This document shows positions 7,204 through 17,500 of a DNA stretch of 64,000 nucleotides, one piece after another; the stretch's first letter is position 1, and each line of letters begins with the position of its first letter. Origin of the DNA: Chloracidobacterium sp. (lineage in GTDB: Bacteria > Acidobacteriota > Blastocatellia > Pyrinomonadales > Pyrinomonadaceae); assembly GCA_015075585.1 (NCBI GenBank), contig JABTUB010000002.1:1-64000 (forward strand), written 5' to 3'. The position numbers and the translations under genes are program-made. The notes beneath the pieces were generated by a model. That model was not told the DNA's origin. It ran no database searches and saw only the letters and a list, made by a program, of their open reading frames with translations.

Positions 7204-9147
7204 TTAATCAATTGCTCCCGTCAATAAGGTCGAAGCCGAACGTGAACGCTGAAGAAAAGCAAGGAATTCTGCTTTGTCACGCGTTAATCCCGAAAAGCTG
7301 GCAACGACGCGGCCATCAGGCTCGACTATCGCATAGAAAGGCAATGCAACAGTGCCGAACATCTCCTGCTCCATCTGCTGCTGACGCTGATACACCTCAC
7401 CATCGCCGTCGGTATAAAGGCTCGTGAGCACGAATCGCTCCATCTCAGCCCGAACCTCGGGCTGTACGAACATATTTGCCTCCATCCAGCGGCAATTCGT
7501 GCAAGTGTAGCCGGTGAAATCTATCAGTATGCGCTTATTTTCCTGCCGTGCTTTTATGACCGCACCTTCATAATCGTTCACGATCCATTCGAGTTCACTT
7601 CTTCGGTCGCCGAGAATATTGAAGGCCGAGTCCTTATTCTTCGGCGGCAGGAATGATTCAAGCTCGCCCAGCTTCTTTCCGAGCAGGCCGTAGCCCATAT
7701 AGACACATAGGACACCGAACAACGCAGCGATGGCGACGCGCGTCGGCGTTACCTTCTTTACCGGCGAGTCATTGCGAAACCGGAACATCCCCAGGACGTA
7801 AACGATAATCACCAAACCGATCACGATCCAGATCATCAGCACTACCTCGCGCGTCAGTAGCGTACCGAAGTTCAATGCTCCGCCGTCTCGCAAACGGGCG
7901 CCCCAGACGAGATCGACGTTGGAGAGAAATTTCATCGCTGCTGCGACCTCCAGAAGGCCCATTACGACCTTGACCGAATTCAGCCAGCCGCCCGAGCGCG
8001 GCAGCGACGAAAGTAGCCTCGGCACCGTTGCGATAACAAAGAAAGGTACCGCAAAGACCGTCGAGAAGACCAACATACCGAGGAGCGGCATCTTCCAGTC
8101 ACCTTGCGCGGTAGATACAAGAATGGTACCGACAAACGGCGATGTGCACGTGAACGATGTAAGTGTAAAGGTCAGCCCCATCAGAAGCACCGCGATGTAC
8201 GTGCCGCCTCTTCCCTGTTCCGCCCTTGATATTGAGTCCAGCTTGGTCAGCAGGCTTGCAGGCACCGCGATCTCATAAAAGCCGAGCAGGTTGAAGGCAA
8301 AGGCCAGAAAGATCGCGGCGATAACAAGATTGACCCAAGGATTTGCGGCAAAGAGATTTATCCCGGAGGCTCCAAAAAGCACTGCGAGCAGCATTCCCAG
8401 CATCGAAAATGTTGCAATGATGCCTACCGAATAGACAAATGCGAGCTTTATTGTGCGGGTATGATGCCCGTCAGAGCGTTTCATAAAGAATGACACCGTT
8501 ATCGGTATCATCGGAAACACACATGGCGTCAGAAGCGAGATCGCACCGAATGTTGCGGCCAGCCAGATGAACGCCCAAACGTCGGTTGTTGCGTTCGATA
8601 CCGTCGGCGGAGTTTGCTCCGGTGCATCTTGCACTACGGCTGCGACCGGCGCTTTATTCGCATCACGAAAACCCGCGGACGTAACGACAACGGTCTTCGG
8701 CGGCAGGCACATCGTGTCATTACAAACCTGAAAGCGAACATCCAGGGAAAGCTCCGATGCCGCAGCGTCCTGAGCGGCCGCAAGAGGCACCTTAAATACT
8801 GCGGTCTTCTCAAAGTACTGCGTCTCAAGCGGTTTGCCGTCAATAACAAAGTTCGGGTCTGCCTTTATCTTAGGGTTCTGAGACGTTGCTCTCCCTGCCG
8901 TGATGAACGGGCTTCCGGGACTGACCTTGATGGTGGTTGCATAAGGGCCGCCTTCCGCCTGCTCCAACGCGTAAAGGCTCCACGGCTCGGCGATCTCAGC
9001 ATGGAGTTCTGCCGTGAGCTTTGCCGCCGCGGGAAAGCGATCTTTCGCAGGTTCAATTCTCAATCCCCAACTGACGGGTGATTGCGCGGCCAAGCCGGCC
9101 GCCATCGAGATCATCAATAAACCTGCCGAGATGAAAGTTCGGAGCAT
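7204..9147 (-). CDS. dsbD: Thiol:disulfide interchange protein DsbD
   Basis: DsbD passes electrons from cytoplasmic thioredoxin across the inner membrane to periplasmic thiol proteins. The 647 residues show a signal peptide (1-21) and a periplasmic alpha domain containing VCNDTMCLPP, its redox cysteine pair. The eight-helix membrane core (about 190-490) has cysteines in LLTPCVFPMIP and TSFTCTSPF. A C-terminal thioredoxin-like domain carries CTNC at residues 549-552. All six expected cysteines are present. The gene stands alone, divergent from the pyruvate dehydrogenase operon. No cytochrome c maturation genes are nearby. Confidence 0.92.
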   Translation of the reverse strand: MLRTFISAGLLMISMAAGLAAQSPVSWGLRIEPAKDRFPAAAKLTAELHAEIAEPWSLYALEQAEGGPYATTIKVSPGSPFITAGRATSQNPKIKADPNFVIDGKPLETQYFEKTAVFKVPLAAAQDAAASELSLDVRFQVCNDTMCLPPKTVVVTSAGFRDANKAPVAAVVQDAPEQTPPTVSNATTDVWAFIWLAATFGAISLLTPCVFPMIPITVSFFMKRSDGHHTRTIKLAFVYSVGIIATFSMLGMLLAVLFGASGINLFAANPWVNLVIAAIFLAFAFNLLGFYEIAVPASLLTKLDSISRAEQGRGGTYIAVLLMGLTFTLTSFTCTSPFVGTILVSTAQGDWKMPLLGMLVFSTVFAVPFFVIATVPRLLSSLPRSGGWLNSVKVVMGLLEVAAAMKFLSNVDLVWGARLRDGGALNFGTLLTREVVLMIWIVIGLVIIVYVLGMFRFRNDSPVKKVTPTRVAIAALFGVLCVYMGYGLLGKKLGELESFLPPKNKDSAFNILGDRRSELEWIVNDYEGAVIKARQENKRILIDFTGYTCTNCRWMEANMFVQPEVRAEMERFVLTSLYTDGDGEVYQRQQQMEQEMFGTVALPFYAIVEPDGRVVASFSGLTRDKAEFLAFLQRSRSASTLLTGAID

Positions 9148-9330
9148 GATGTAACGTCCAATTACACCCTAACATATTCGGCCCCAAAAATGCCCGATCA
9201 GAGGCGTCCATAGGTGCTAAACAGCAGTTTAGAAAGTGTTTTTGCGGTTTCTGCTGCGGTTTCATATAATGTTGTTTTTACAACAATTGCGGCCGTGCGA
9301 TCACTTGTGCGGCGGCGGAGGAACGTAACT

Positions 9331-10458
9331 TTGGCAAGAGCAGCTACGAGATCAAAAGCTACAGTAAAGAGCGCCGCGGCAAAAACAACGCCCAAGGCAA
9401 TAACCGAAAAGAAGACCCCGACTGCATCGAAATTCCGCGATGTCGATCTGGAGATCAAGGAATATAACACCCGTAAGGCCTCACAGCTAAAGGTCATCAA
9501 GAAAACCGGCAAGGCCGTCCTTCAGGAGATGCTCTATCAGATGGTGCTTGGCCGCCATTTTGAAGAAAAGTGTGCCGAAGTTTACCGAATGGGTAAGATC
9601 GGCGGCTTTTGCCATCTCTACATCGGACAGGAAGCGATCGGCGTCGGGGCGATGACGGCTCTCGAAAAGAGCGATATGGTTATCACTTCATATCGCGATC
9701 ACGTTCAGGCAATGGTCAAAGGAATGTCGCCTGAGAGCGTGATGGCCGAGCTTTACGGTAAAGAAGGCGGCTGTGTGAAGGGCAAAGGCGGCTCGATGCA
9801 CATGTTCTCAAAGGATCTGGAGTTCTTTGGCGGCCATGGCATCGTCGGCGGTCAGATCGGCGTCGGAACAGGTATGGCGTACGCCGCAAAATATAAGAAC
9901 ACGGGCCAGGTCGTCCTGTGCTTCTTTGGCGAGGCGGCGGTCAATCAAGGCATTTTTCACGAATCGCTGAACATGGCACAGCTTTGGAAGCTTCCGTGCA
10001 TCTACATCTGCGAAAATAATCAGTACGGCATGGGAACGGCCCAAAGCCGTGCAATGTCGGCACGCAGTATTGCGAGAAAGGCCGAATCCTATGAGATGGC
10101 AAATGAATTCGTTGACGGAATGGATGTAATGGCCGTTCGCGAGGCCACTCAGCGTGCCATCAAGCGTGCACGCGAAGAGGATCTGCCGACGCTTCTTGAA
10201 ATGCGTTCGTATCGTTATATGGGCCATTCGATGTCCGATCCCGGCAAATACCGAACGTCGGAAGAAGTGAAGAAATATCAGGAACGTGACCCGATAATTC
10301 TTTTCAAGGACAGCCTAAAGGAAGCTAAGGTATTTAACGACAAGGAGTTCGAAGAGATCGAACGGCAGGCGGTCGAAGCGACAGAGCGGGCACTTAAATT
10401 CGCGGATGAAAGTCCGCTTCCCGACGGATCTGAACTTTTGACCGACGTTTTGGCTTAG
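9331..10458 (+). CDS. pdhA: Pyruvate dehydrogenase E1 component, alpha subunit
   Basis: With PdhB this forms the thiamine-diphosphate-dependent E1 that decarboxylates pyruvate and acetylates the lipoyl group of E2. The TPP-binding motif GEAAVNQGIFHESLNMA is present, as are the phosphorylation-loop-like YRYMGHSMSDPGKYR and GGSMHMF. I start at the TTG at 9331 because GGAGG lies nine bases upstream (9317-9321). An earlier in-frame start at 9214 would add 39 residues without family support. The first 45 residues are a Lys/Ala/Thr-rich tail, longer than in most E1 alpha proteins. It is the first gene of a four-gene operon, four bases before pdhB. Confidence 0.92.
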   Translation: MARAATRSKATVKSAAAKTTPKAITEKKTPTASKFRDVDLEIKEYNTRKASQLKVIKKTGKAVLQEMLYQMVLGRHFEEKCAEVYRMGKIGGFCHLYIGQEAIGVGAMTALEKSDMVITSYRDHVQAMVKGMSPESVMAELYGKEGGCVKGKGGSMHMFSKDLEFFGGHGIVGGQIGVGTGMAYAAKYKNTGQVVLCFFGEAAVNQGIFHESLNMAQLWKLPCIYICENNQYGMGTAQSRAMSARSIARKAESYEMANEFVDGMDVMAVREATQRAIKRAREEDLPTLLEMRSYRYMGHSMSDPGKYRTSEEVKKYQERDPIILFKDSLKEAKVFNDKEFEEIERQAVEATERALKFADESPLPDGSELLTDVLA

Positions 10459-10462
10459 AGAT

Positions 10463-11446
10463 ATGGCAATTTTAACTATCCGTGATGCGTTGAACCAGGC
10501 GTTGCGCGAGGAACTGGTCAGAGACGAGAACGTCTTTATAATGGGCGAGGAAGTAGCCGAGTACGATGGCGCGTACAAAGTTACTCGCGGCCTCTGGAAA
10601 GAATTCGGCGACAAACGCGTGGTCGATGCTCCGATCACTGAACTCGGTTTTGCGGGGCTTGGCGTCGGAGCCGCAATGGCAGGCCTTCGGCCGGTGATCG
10701 AATTCATGACATGGAATTTCTCGATCCTTGCCGCCGATCAGATCATCAACCATGCGGCAAAGATGCTTTATATGTCGGGCGGTGAATTCAAAGTACCGAT
10801 CGTTTTTCGCGGGCCGACCGGTTCGGCTTTCCAAGTATCTTCGCAGCACTCGCAGGCACTGGAATCGCTCTATGCAAATTTTCCCGGACTGAAAGTCGTA
10901 ATGCCGTCAACGCCGGCGGATGCAAAGGGCCTGCTCAAATCAGCGATCCGCGATGACAACCCGATCGTATTTATGGAGCAGGAGCGTATGTACGGCATAA
11001 AAGGCGAAGTGCCGGAGGATCCGGATCTGACGATCCCGCTTGGCGTTGCCGACGTAAAACGCGAGGGTACGGACTGCACCATCGTTGCCCGTTCGATGAC
11101 CGTGCCGATGGCTCTTGAAGCAGCGGCAAAGATCGAAGAGCAGCTCGGCGTTTCGGTCGAAGTGATCGATCCGCGTACCATAAAGCCTCTCGATATCGAC
11201 ACGATAGCCGCATCGGTGAAGAAGACGAACAGACTCGTCATTGCAGAAGAGTCTCACGCATTTGCATCGGTCGGAGCAGAGATATCATTCCAGGTCATGG
11301 AGAATGCTTTCGACTATCTTGATGCTCCGATACGGCGCATCTCGACCGCTGAATGCCCGATGCCTTATGCTAAGAATCTCGAAACGCTTGCGTTGCCCAG
11401 CGTCGATAAGATCATAGATGCCGTAAAGGACGTTTGCTACTTATAA
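10463..11446 (+). CDS. pdhB: Pyruvate dehydrogenase E1 component, beta subunit
   Basis: This 327-residue protein has a transketolase-like pyrimidine-binding domain (about 1-180: GEEVAEYDGAYKVTRGL, DAPITELGFAGLGVGAAM, the TPP glutamate in this region) and a transketolase C-terminal domain (about 195-320). It completes the alpha2beta2 E1. The full-length fit to the family is good. It begins four bases after pdhA and is followed after one base by the GIY-YIG-like gene. Confidence 0.93.
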   Translation: MAILTIRDALNQALREELVRDENVFIMGEEVAEYDGAYKVTRGLWKEFGDKRVVDAPITELGFAGLGVGAAMAGLRPVIEFMTWNFSILAADQIINHAAKMLYMSGGEFKVPIVFRGPTGSAFQVSSQHSQALESLYANFPGLKVVMPSTPADAKGLLKSAIRDDNPIVFMEQERMYGIKGEVPEDPDLTIPLGVADVKREGTDCTIVARSMTVPMALEAAAKIEEQLGVSVEVIDPRTIKPLDIDTIAASVKKTNRLVIAEESHAFASVGAEISFQVMENAFDYLDAPIRRISTAECPMPYAKNLETLALPSVDKIIDAVKDVCYL

Positions 11447-11447
11447 A

Positions 11448-11849
11448 GTGGATCGAAAACAGGCAATTCGTGAATACAAGCTGAATGCTCAGCCAATGGG
11501 CGTTTTCCAGATCCGCAATATCGCGAGCGATAAGGTATTCGTTGATTCGAGCACGAACGTGCCCGGGAAAATTAATCGGCACAAGTTCCAACTCAATGCG
11601 GGCGTGCATCCTGCCAGAGGCCTTCAGGCCGACTGGAACTTTCTTGGCGAGCAATGCTTCATTTTCGAGGAGCTTGAGGCCTACGAAGCACCGAAGGACC
11701 GAGTTGTGGATATCGCGAAGGAACTCGAAGTACTCGAAGACCTTTGGCTCGAAAAGATCGAGCCGTATGGGTCGCGCGGGTACAATACACAAAAACTCTC
11801 ACGCGAGGAACGGCTGCGAATGATCGCGGCCAAAACCCGGAGTTCATAG
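11448..11849 (+). CDS. GIY-YIG nuclease-like small protein inside the pdh operon
   Basis: The 133-residue protein begins with GTG one base after the pdhB stop. It shows a degenerate GIY-YIG-like start (PMGVFQIRNIASDKVFVDSS instead of G-x-Y-x10-Y-I-G), then INRHKFQLNAGVHPARGLQA, DWNFLGEQCFIFEELE, and a C-terminal charged helix (VLEDLWLEKIEPYGSRGYN). This pattern is seen in a family of small GIY-YIG-annotated proteins in several phyla, whose function is unknown. The GIY and YIG tyrosines are replaced by Phe/Val here, so nuclease activity is doubtful. Its place between E1 and E2 genes is unusual and may be positional only. Confidence 0.6.
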   Translation: MDRKQAIREYKLNAQPMGVFQIRNIASDKVFVDSSTNVPGKINRHKFQLNAGVHPARGLQADWNFLGEQCFIFEELEAYEAPKDRVVDIAKELEVLEDLWLEKIEPYGSRGYNTQKLSREERLRMIAAKTRSS

Positions 11850-11902
11850 TACGCCGTGCGTTGCCGCTATGGCAGGCTGCGTACGATTTTATAAGATCAA
11901 GT

Positions 11903-13195
11903 ATGGCTGAAAAATTCTTAATGCCGAAATTGTCACCGACGATGGAAGAAGGGCAGATCTCGCGTTGGGCAATGAATGAGGGCGACTCCTTTGCTGCCGG
12001 AGACACACTGGCCGAGGTCGATACGGACAAGGCGACGATGGAGATGACCGCGTTATCGCCGGGCACCTTGCTGAAGATCCTAAAGCAGGCCGGCGATACA
12101 GCGTTGCTTGGCGAAGCCATCGCGATCACGGGCGAAAAAGGTGAGGATATATCTGCACTGCTAAGTGAGGCTGCATCCGCAGCAAGCAGCCCTGCACCGG
12201 AAGCGGAAGCGGTAGCGACACCTGCATCTGAGCCGGCAAAACCTGCTGTTCCGGCCGCACAACCCACGCAACCCACTTTAACAGCCAACCCGCCCGCGGC
12301 CCTTGCGGCAATAAAGCCTACTGACGGGAGGTTGCTCGTCTCGCCTATTGCCGCACGCATGGCAGCGGAGAACGGCCTTGATCTGAAGGCCATCGGCGGA
12401 AGCGGCCCGAACGGCAGAATAATAAAGCGTGACATTGAGGCGGCACTTTCGCATGGTACAACGGCTGTACATCCGGCAGCATACACGCCGTCACTGCAGG
12501 TCGGATCGGCCGGCTATCGCGACGAGGTCACATCGCGTATGCGGCAGGTGATCGCATCGCGACTTGCCGAGTCGATCGGCCCGATACCTACATTTTATCT
12601 AACTGTCGAGATCGAAATGGATGCCTGTCTGGAACTCCGAAAACAGGTCAACGCATCAGTCGGCGAAGATCAGAAGATCAGTGTCAACGATATTATCGTC
12701 AAGGCCGCGGCGATGGCCTTGATGAAGCATCCGTGGGCAAATTCGTCGTATCAGGACAAGACGGTGCGCTTCTACGATCAGGCAGATGTGGGTGTTGCAG
12801 TTGCCATCGAGGACGGCCTGATCACACCGGTCGTTCGCGGGGCCAATTACAAAGGTTTTCTCGATATTTCGGCCGAGATCAAGGATCTTGCCGCTAAGGC
12901 TAAGGCGAAAAAGCTCCAGCCGGAAGAATATACGGGCGCTACATTCTCGATATCGAATCTCGGAATGTTCGGCATAAAGGAATTCACTGCTATCATCAAT
13001 CCGCCCGAAGCGGGTATCCTCGCGGTCGGTTCTGCAACTCCGACGCCGGTCGTTCGTAACGGCGAAGTGGTGGTCCGTAACATAATGAATGTTACGATGA
13101 GCTGCGACCACCGAGCGATAGACGGTGCGACCGGGGCAAAGTTCCTTCAAACCTTCAAACAGATGCTCGAACAGCCGGGCATGATGTCGGTCTAG
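11903..13195 (+). CDS. pdhC: Pyruvate dehydrogenase E2, dihydrolipoamide acetyltransferase
   Basis: E2 carries the acetyl group on lipoyl-lysine and hands it to CoA. From the ATG at 11903 it has 430 residues. It has one lipoyl domain (1-77, lipoyl Lys43 in DTDKATME), an Ala/Pro-rich linker, and a peripheral-subunit-binding domain at about 140-180 (SPIAARMAAENGLDL, GRIIKRDI). The catalytic domain ends in DHRAIDG with His403. An in-frame start at 11744 lies inside the preceding gene and adds nothing family-like. E3 (lipoamide dehydrogenase) is not in the window. A terminator follows 26 bases after the stop. Confidence 0.93.
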   Translation: MAEKFLMPKLSPTMEEGQISRWAMNEGDSFAAGDTLAEVDTDKATMEMTALSPGTLLKILKQAGDTALLGEAIAITGEKGEDISALLSEAASAASSPAPEAEAVATPASEPAKPAVPAAQPTQPTLTANPPAALAAIKPTDGRLLVSPIAARMAAENGLDLKAIGGSGPNGRIIKRDIEAALSHGTTAVHPAAYTPSLQVGSAGYRDEVTSRMRQVIASRLAESIGPIPTFYLTVEIEMDACLELRKQVNASVGEDQKISVNDIIVKAAAMALMKHPWANSSYQDKTVRFYDQADVGVAVAIEDGLITPVVRGANYKGFLDISAEIKDLAAKAKAKKLQPEEYTGATFSISNLGMFGIKEFTAIINPPEAGILAVGSATPTPVVRNGEVVVRNIMNVTMSCDHRAIDGATGAKFLQTFKQMLEQPGMMSV

Positions 13196-13220
13196 CGAGG
13201 CACTTCTGAAGCAATTATTT

Positions 13221-13247
13221 GGGCGGCGCGATGCCGCCCACTTTTAT
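13221..13247 (+). terminator. Intrinsic terminator of the pdh operon
   Basis: GGGCGGC (13221-13227) pairs with GCCGCCC (13233-13239) around a five-base loop and is followed by ACTTTTAT. The upstream start candidates of the next gene lie in or before this hairpin. Confidence 0.65.
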
Positions 13248-14187
13248 AAAGGGTTCCTCTGCGAGTTGCGGCTTAATTCATACCATCGAAAAGGCTAAAG
13301 AAAATTCGTTCCTGCCGTTCGCTGCCCTGCTTGGCGTTCAGGCTTTGTTCGGTTCGCTTCCTGTGATCGCCAAGGTAGTACTTGCAAGCGTTCCGGCAAT
13401 GAGCCTCGTCGGCCTGCGGGTTGCTATTACGGCGATCGTGCTGCTTGCCGTTCAGGCGTTTCGCGGACGCATCCGGCTAAAAGAACGCTATGATTACTTG
13501 CGCCTTGCGGTTCTGAGTATTTTCGGCGTTACGCTAAATCAGCTTTTCTTCATCGGCGGGCTTGCACGCACGACTGCATCAAATGCTTCGCTGCTCGCCG
13601 TTACGATACCGATATTTGCCATTACGGTCGGCGTAATTGCGGGTACCGAACGTCTGCGGATCGCAAAGGCGGCAGGTATTTTGATCGCGATGGCCGGAGT
13701 GCTGCTGATCATCGATCCGCGGAACGCCTCATTCTCGTCAGACACGACACGCGGCGATCTGATGATCATTCTTAACTCGTTCTGCTTCGGTACCTACGTT
13801 GCGACGTCAAAGAACGTTGTCCTTCGTAACGGGCCTTTTCGTTCAATGATGTGGGTGTTCATTTTTGCCGCTGTTGTCTGTGTTCCTTTGGGCATTTCGG
13901 CATTTGCGGAAGCGGCGCCCGCGGCGATATCGACGAAGGTTTGGGTGCTCGTCCTTTACATAGGCATTGGGGCCACGGCCGTCCCGTATCTGCTGAACGC
14001 ATGGGCGATACAACATGTCGACCCCTCGACCTTGGCGATCTTCATTTATCTTCAGCCGATCATCGGCGTTCTGCTCGCTGCCGTCTTTCTTGGCGAAAGG
14101 CTCCGACCATCATTCATTTTGGCAACGGCTCTTATCTTTGCGGGCGTAGCTCTTGTTACCCGAAAATTCGTACCGAGTGAAACTTAA
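13231..14187 (+). CDS. EamA/DMT-family membrane transporter
   Basis: The protein of about 318 residues has ten hydrophobic segments in two homologous halves, the EamA arrangement of drug/metabolite exporters (LFGSLPVIAKVVLASVPA, GLRVAITAIVLL, GGLARTTASNASLLAV, the second-half equivalents YLLNAWAIQHVDPSTLAIF and FLGERLRPSFILATAL). The substrate is unknown. The start is uncertain. The ATG at 13231 falls in the loop of the pdh terminator and the TTG at 13219 precedes it. Membrane homology begins only near residue 30, so a later start is quite possible. Confidence 0.8.
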   Translation: MPPTFIKGSSASCGLIHTIEKAKENSFLPFAALLGVQALFGSLPVIAKVVLASVPAMSLVGLRVAITAIVLLAVQAFRGRIRLKERYDYLRLAVLSIFGVTLNQLFFIGGLARTTASNASLLAVTIPIFAITVGVIAGTERLRIAKAAGILIAMAGVLLIIDPRNASFSSDTTRGDLMIILNSFCFGTYVATSKNVVLRNGPFRSMMWVFIFAAVVCVPLGISAFAEAAPAAISTKVWVLVLYIGIGATAVPYLLNAWAIQHVDPSTLAIFIYLQPIIGVLLAAVFLGERLRPSFILATALIFAGVALVTRKFVPSET

Positions 14188-14213
14188 TGCGCTCCAGTTC
14201 GTTTCAATACTGA

Positions 14214-14495
14214 ATGCCGACAGAGATCACGCTGATCAATGAGGAAGCTGCACCGATATCTACATTTCGCATCAAGGGCGAGATGCTGCTGGCTGATGCG
14301 CGGCTCGTCGGGCGGATCGCGCTCAGCCACAAAGCCAAAACGGGCTACGGCGTACGGATCGACCTGGCAGACGTGGATCTTATTGACAGTGAGGCCGCCT
14401 CATATCTTCGCGGCCTTGAACAAGATAAAGAGATCACGTTGATCGGAGCCGAGATATTTCTTCAGCGGATCATCCGATCGATCGAAGGCTCGTAG
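14214..14495 (+). CDS. Small STAS-like protein
   Basis: The 93-residue protein resembles a STAS domain (anti-sigma-factor antagonist fold): a first strand ITLINEEAAPISTFRIKGEM, then VRIDLADVDLIDSEAASYLRGL. In the latter the conserved aspartate-serine loop corresponds to DSEA, followed by ITLIGAEIFLQRII. In family members the serine of this loop is phosphorylated. No partner kinase or sigma factor is nearby. It follows the DMT transporter by 26 bases and ends just before a bidirectional terminator. Family assignment is tentative. Confidence 0.55.
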   Translation: MPTEITLINEEAAPISTFRIKGEMLLADARLVGRIALSHKAKTGYGVRIDLADVDLIDSEAASYLRGLEQDKEITLIGAEIFLQRIIRSIEGS

Positions 14496-14520
14496 CCGCA
14501 TTCTTTACCGGCAATATAAA

Positions 14521-14552
14521 AGAGGCTTGAGTGCCGGAGCACTCAAGCCTCT
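14521..14552. terminator. Bidirectional terminator between convergent genes
   Basis: A perfect 14-base stem (14521-14534 with 14539-14552) has loop CGGA. TTTG follows on the plus strand and TTTTATATT on the minus strand. It serves the STAS-like gene and the giant minus-strand gene that ends at 14577. Confidence 0.85.
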
Positions 14553-14576
14553 TTGTTCGGCCTTTGCCGACCGCCG

Positions 14577-17500
14577 TTATTGCGGTACGGTCGTTGATGC
14601 GATCGGTATGTCACCGGGCAGGCCCCAATGCAGGCCTGTCATTGTGTTCGTTCCGCTTTGCAGCACGAACCAGTCTCCCAGCGACGGACGGAACACCGTC
14701 ACATCCGTTGTGCCATCGGCATCATAGTCTGCCGGTGCCGGTATGTCCGTAGCCACACCCCAAGCAATCACCTGAGATGTACCTCGGAGCGATCCGAGTA
14801 TCCACCACTTGCCGTTGCGATACACCGTGAGATCGGTCATGCCGTCGCCGTCGAAATCGCCCACAAGCGGCTTGTCCGTTGCGTTGCCCCAGCTGCCGAC
14901 CGTCACATAGCCGCCGTTGCTCAGATGTATCCACCATGCACCGTCGCGGTAGATGGCAACGTCGGTCTTGCCGTCGCCGTCATAGTCGCCCGGTACCGGC
15001 GTATCCGTCGAAATACCGAAGATTTCTTGTGTCGTCGTGCCGTCGGCGATCGAGTACATCGTCCACATTCCCGTTGCGGGATGATATGTGGCAAGGTCTG
15101 TCACACCGTCGCCGTTATAGTCCGCCGGAACAGGCTTGTCATTCGGCGAGCCTACCGTCAGCCCCTTAACGACACCATCGGAACTTCTAAGAACGTACCA
15201 TGTCGAAGTGGATGCGCGATACACTGCAATATCCGCCTTTCCGTCGCCGTCAAAGTCCCCGGTAACAGGCTTATCGGTACCGAGGCCGAAGTCCGCAAGA
15301 AACGCCGATATATCTGTCGATCTGCGTATGTACCAGCGGGCCTCACTCGGACGGAACACGCTGTAATCGGAGTGCAGGTCGCGGTCATAGTCCTCAGGAT
15401 AGGCCCTATCCTCATCGACTATGATGCCGATACCCTGAAAGTTAAGGATCGTCGCTCCGTTCGTCGGTGCCGACAAGTTCAAGTAGAACACCTCGTTCGG
15501 CTCCTTGTTCGTGTCACCGACCACAGGCACCGATACGGTCTGTGTCTGATCCGAACCCGATGCCGGGAACGTAAGCGTACCGCTCGTTGCCGTGTAGTCA
15601 ACACCCGCGGTCGCGGTACGGTTCCCCGTCCCATACGAGACACTTGCACCCGCTCCCTGTGTATAGGTTACGGTGAAAGTTGCCATTGTCGTTCCTGAGT
15701 TGCCTTCCCAAAGCCGTACATCATTCACCGAGAACGAATGGCTCGGCGTCGGCGTAGGCGTTGGCGTCGGCGTCGGCGACGGACACGGGCCGACACCTTC
15801 GATAATGATGTCGTCCACTGCCCAGTACCATATCCAGCCGCCCTGGTAGTGGAACCTTATCTGCACGTCAGGCTGTCCTGCGTATGCATTAAGGCTCACC
15901 GTCGCATTGGCGAATGCTGATGCCGTACCCTGGGTCGAACTATACGTCTGGATAGTCGTCCATGTACTGCCGCCGTCGGTCGATGCCTCGATCACCTGCG
16001 GATTGGTGAGATATCTCAGATAGTGCTTGAACTTCAAGTTGGCTCCTGAGAATCCTGCCAGCGAGAATGACGGTGATGTCAGCGTCGTATTGACCTGAAC
16101 ACCGCTACCGCCCGCATCGGCATTAGTGATAGCGAACTGTGCTCCGCCGCCGCTGTTGATGGTCTCACTGCTGGTGTGGCCCGGCGAATGCGGATTCGTT
16201 ACCACTGTCCACGCGGTAGCATTCGGATCAGTGCCGCCGGTCGAATTGTTCGCCGTTGTCCAATCTCCGAATCCTGCCTCAAAGTCTTGTGAAACTATCG
16301 GACAGGTCTCAGGCGTCGGCGTCGGCGTCGGCGTCGGTTGGCCGCAGAGCTCGACATACTCGAACGAATCGATACCGATGTAGTTCGAGCCACTGCCTGT
16401 CGGACCGCCATCCTGTACGAAGTAACGGAATGCAAAGCGTCCGGTCGTCGGCGTCGGAACACCCGTTACCGTTACCGTGTACTGCGTCCAAACCTCAGGA
16501 TATTGACCCGTCGTCTCTGTCGGGTTGATCTCCAGCAGCAGATTGGTGAAGTCACCCACATCCGTTGCCGAGGTACCGACGTTCGTTGACGAACCGTTGG
16601 TGCTCATCCTCACCTGCAGGCGATCCGGATAGAGATCCTGATCGATCGATCTCGTCCAGAACTTCATCACTGAACCGTTCTGGATCGTCACTTCCGGCGT
16701 CAGCAGCCAGTTGCTTATCATTCCGGCTCCCGCAGTGTTGTTGAAGTTTGCACCGATGTACGATGTCGATGGCCCTGCCTGTGCCGGGAATACCGTATCG
16801 TTGCCCTGGAACCAACCCGTGGTGCCGACCGGTGCACTGTTGTTCTGCATGAACCAGCCGCCGGGAACCAACGTCGTGATGTCGTCGAACCCTTCCGTGA
16901 TCAGCGACGGGCTGCACGAAGGTGTCGGACTCGGTGTCGGTGTTGCCGTCGGCGTTGGCGTTGCCGTCGGTGTTGCCGTCGGCGTCGGCGTCGGCGTAGG
17001 TGTAGGCGTCGGTGTCGCACATCCGCCGGTTCCCTGGATAGTGAACGCAGCATCCTGCGCCGTATTGTTGCCCGTATCGAGAGTGGCACCCCACGCCGTA
17101 CCGTTCCACTGGATACTGTTCGAACCGGTCTTCTGCGTCTGTCCGAGCACGGTTACAGGAACCATCCACGGGCCGGAAGCGAGCGAACCGCCGAGCTGAT
17201 AGTCAACCCAATACGTTCCCGCCGGAAGCGTCGTATTGATCGTTGCTACCACTTGCATGATCGGACGTTGATTATTGGTCAACCCCGTATCAAGCACGCG
17301 ATAGATGTTCGTGAACGATGTCGAAGCCAAACGGTTCGTCGTCGTATCTCCGAACACAATCGTACCGCCCGCATTCGGTGCACCATTCCATATCTGTACA
17401 CGTACGTCGTTGATCGTACTCGTTGTTGTCGAGCCGGTCTGATACGTATAGAACGTGATGGTAGCTATGTTGGCTCCGCCGGCAGGTATCGTAAAGTCAT

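Noticed and set aside
14628..15698. Long plus-strand frame opposite the giant secreted gene
   Set aside because: Arg/His/Cys-rich text with no domain; it is the antisense shadow of the FG-GAP repeats.
16915..17022. Tandem repeats that could be mistaken for a CRISPR array
   Set aside because: Units are 6-12 bases without unique spacers and encode a Thr-Pro linker.
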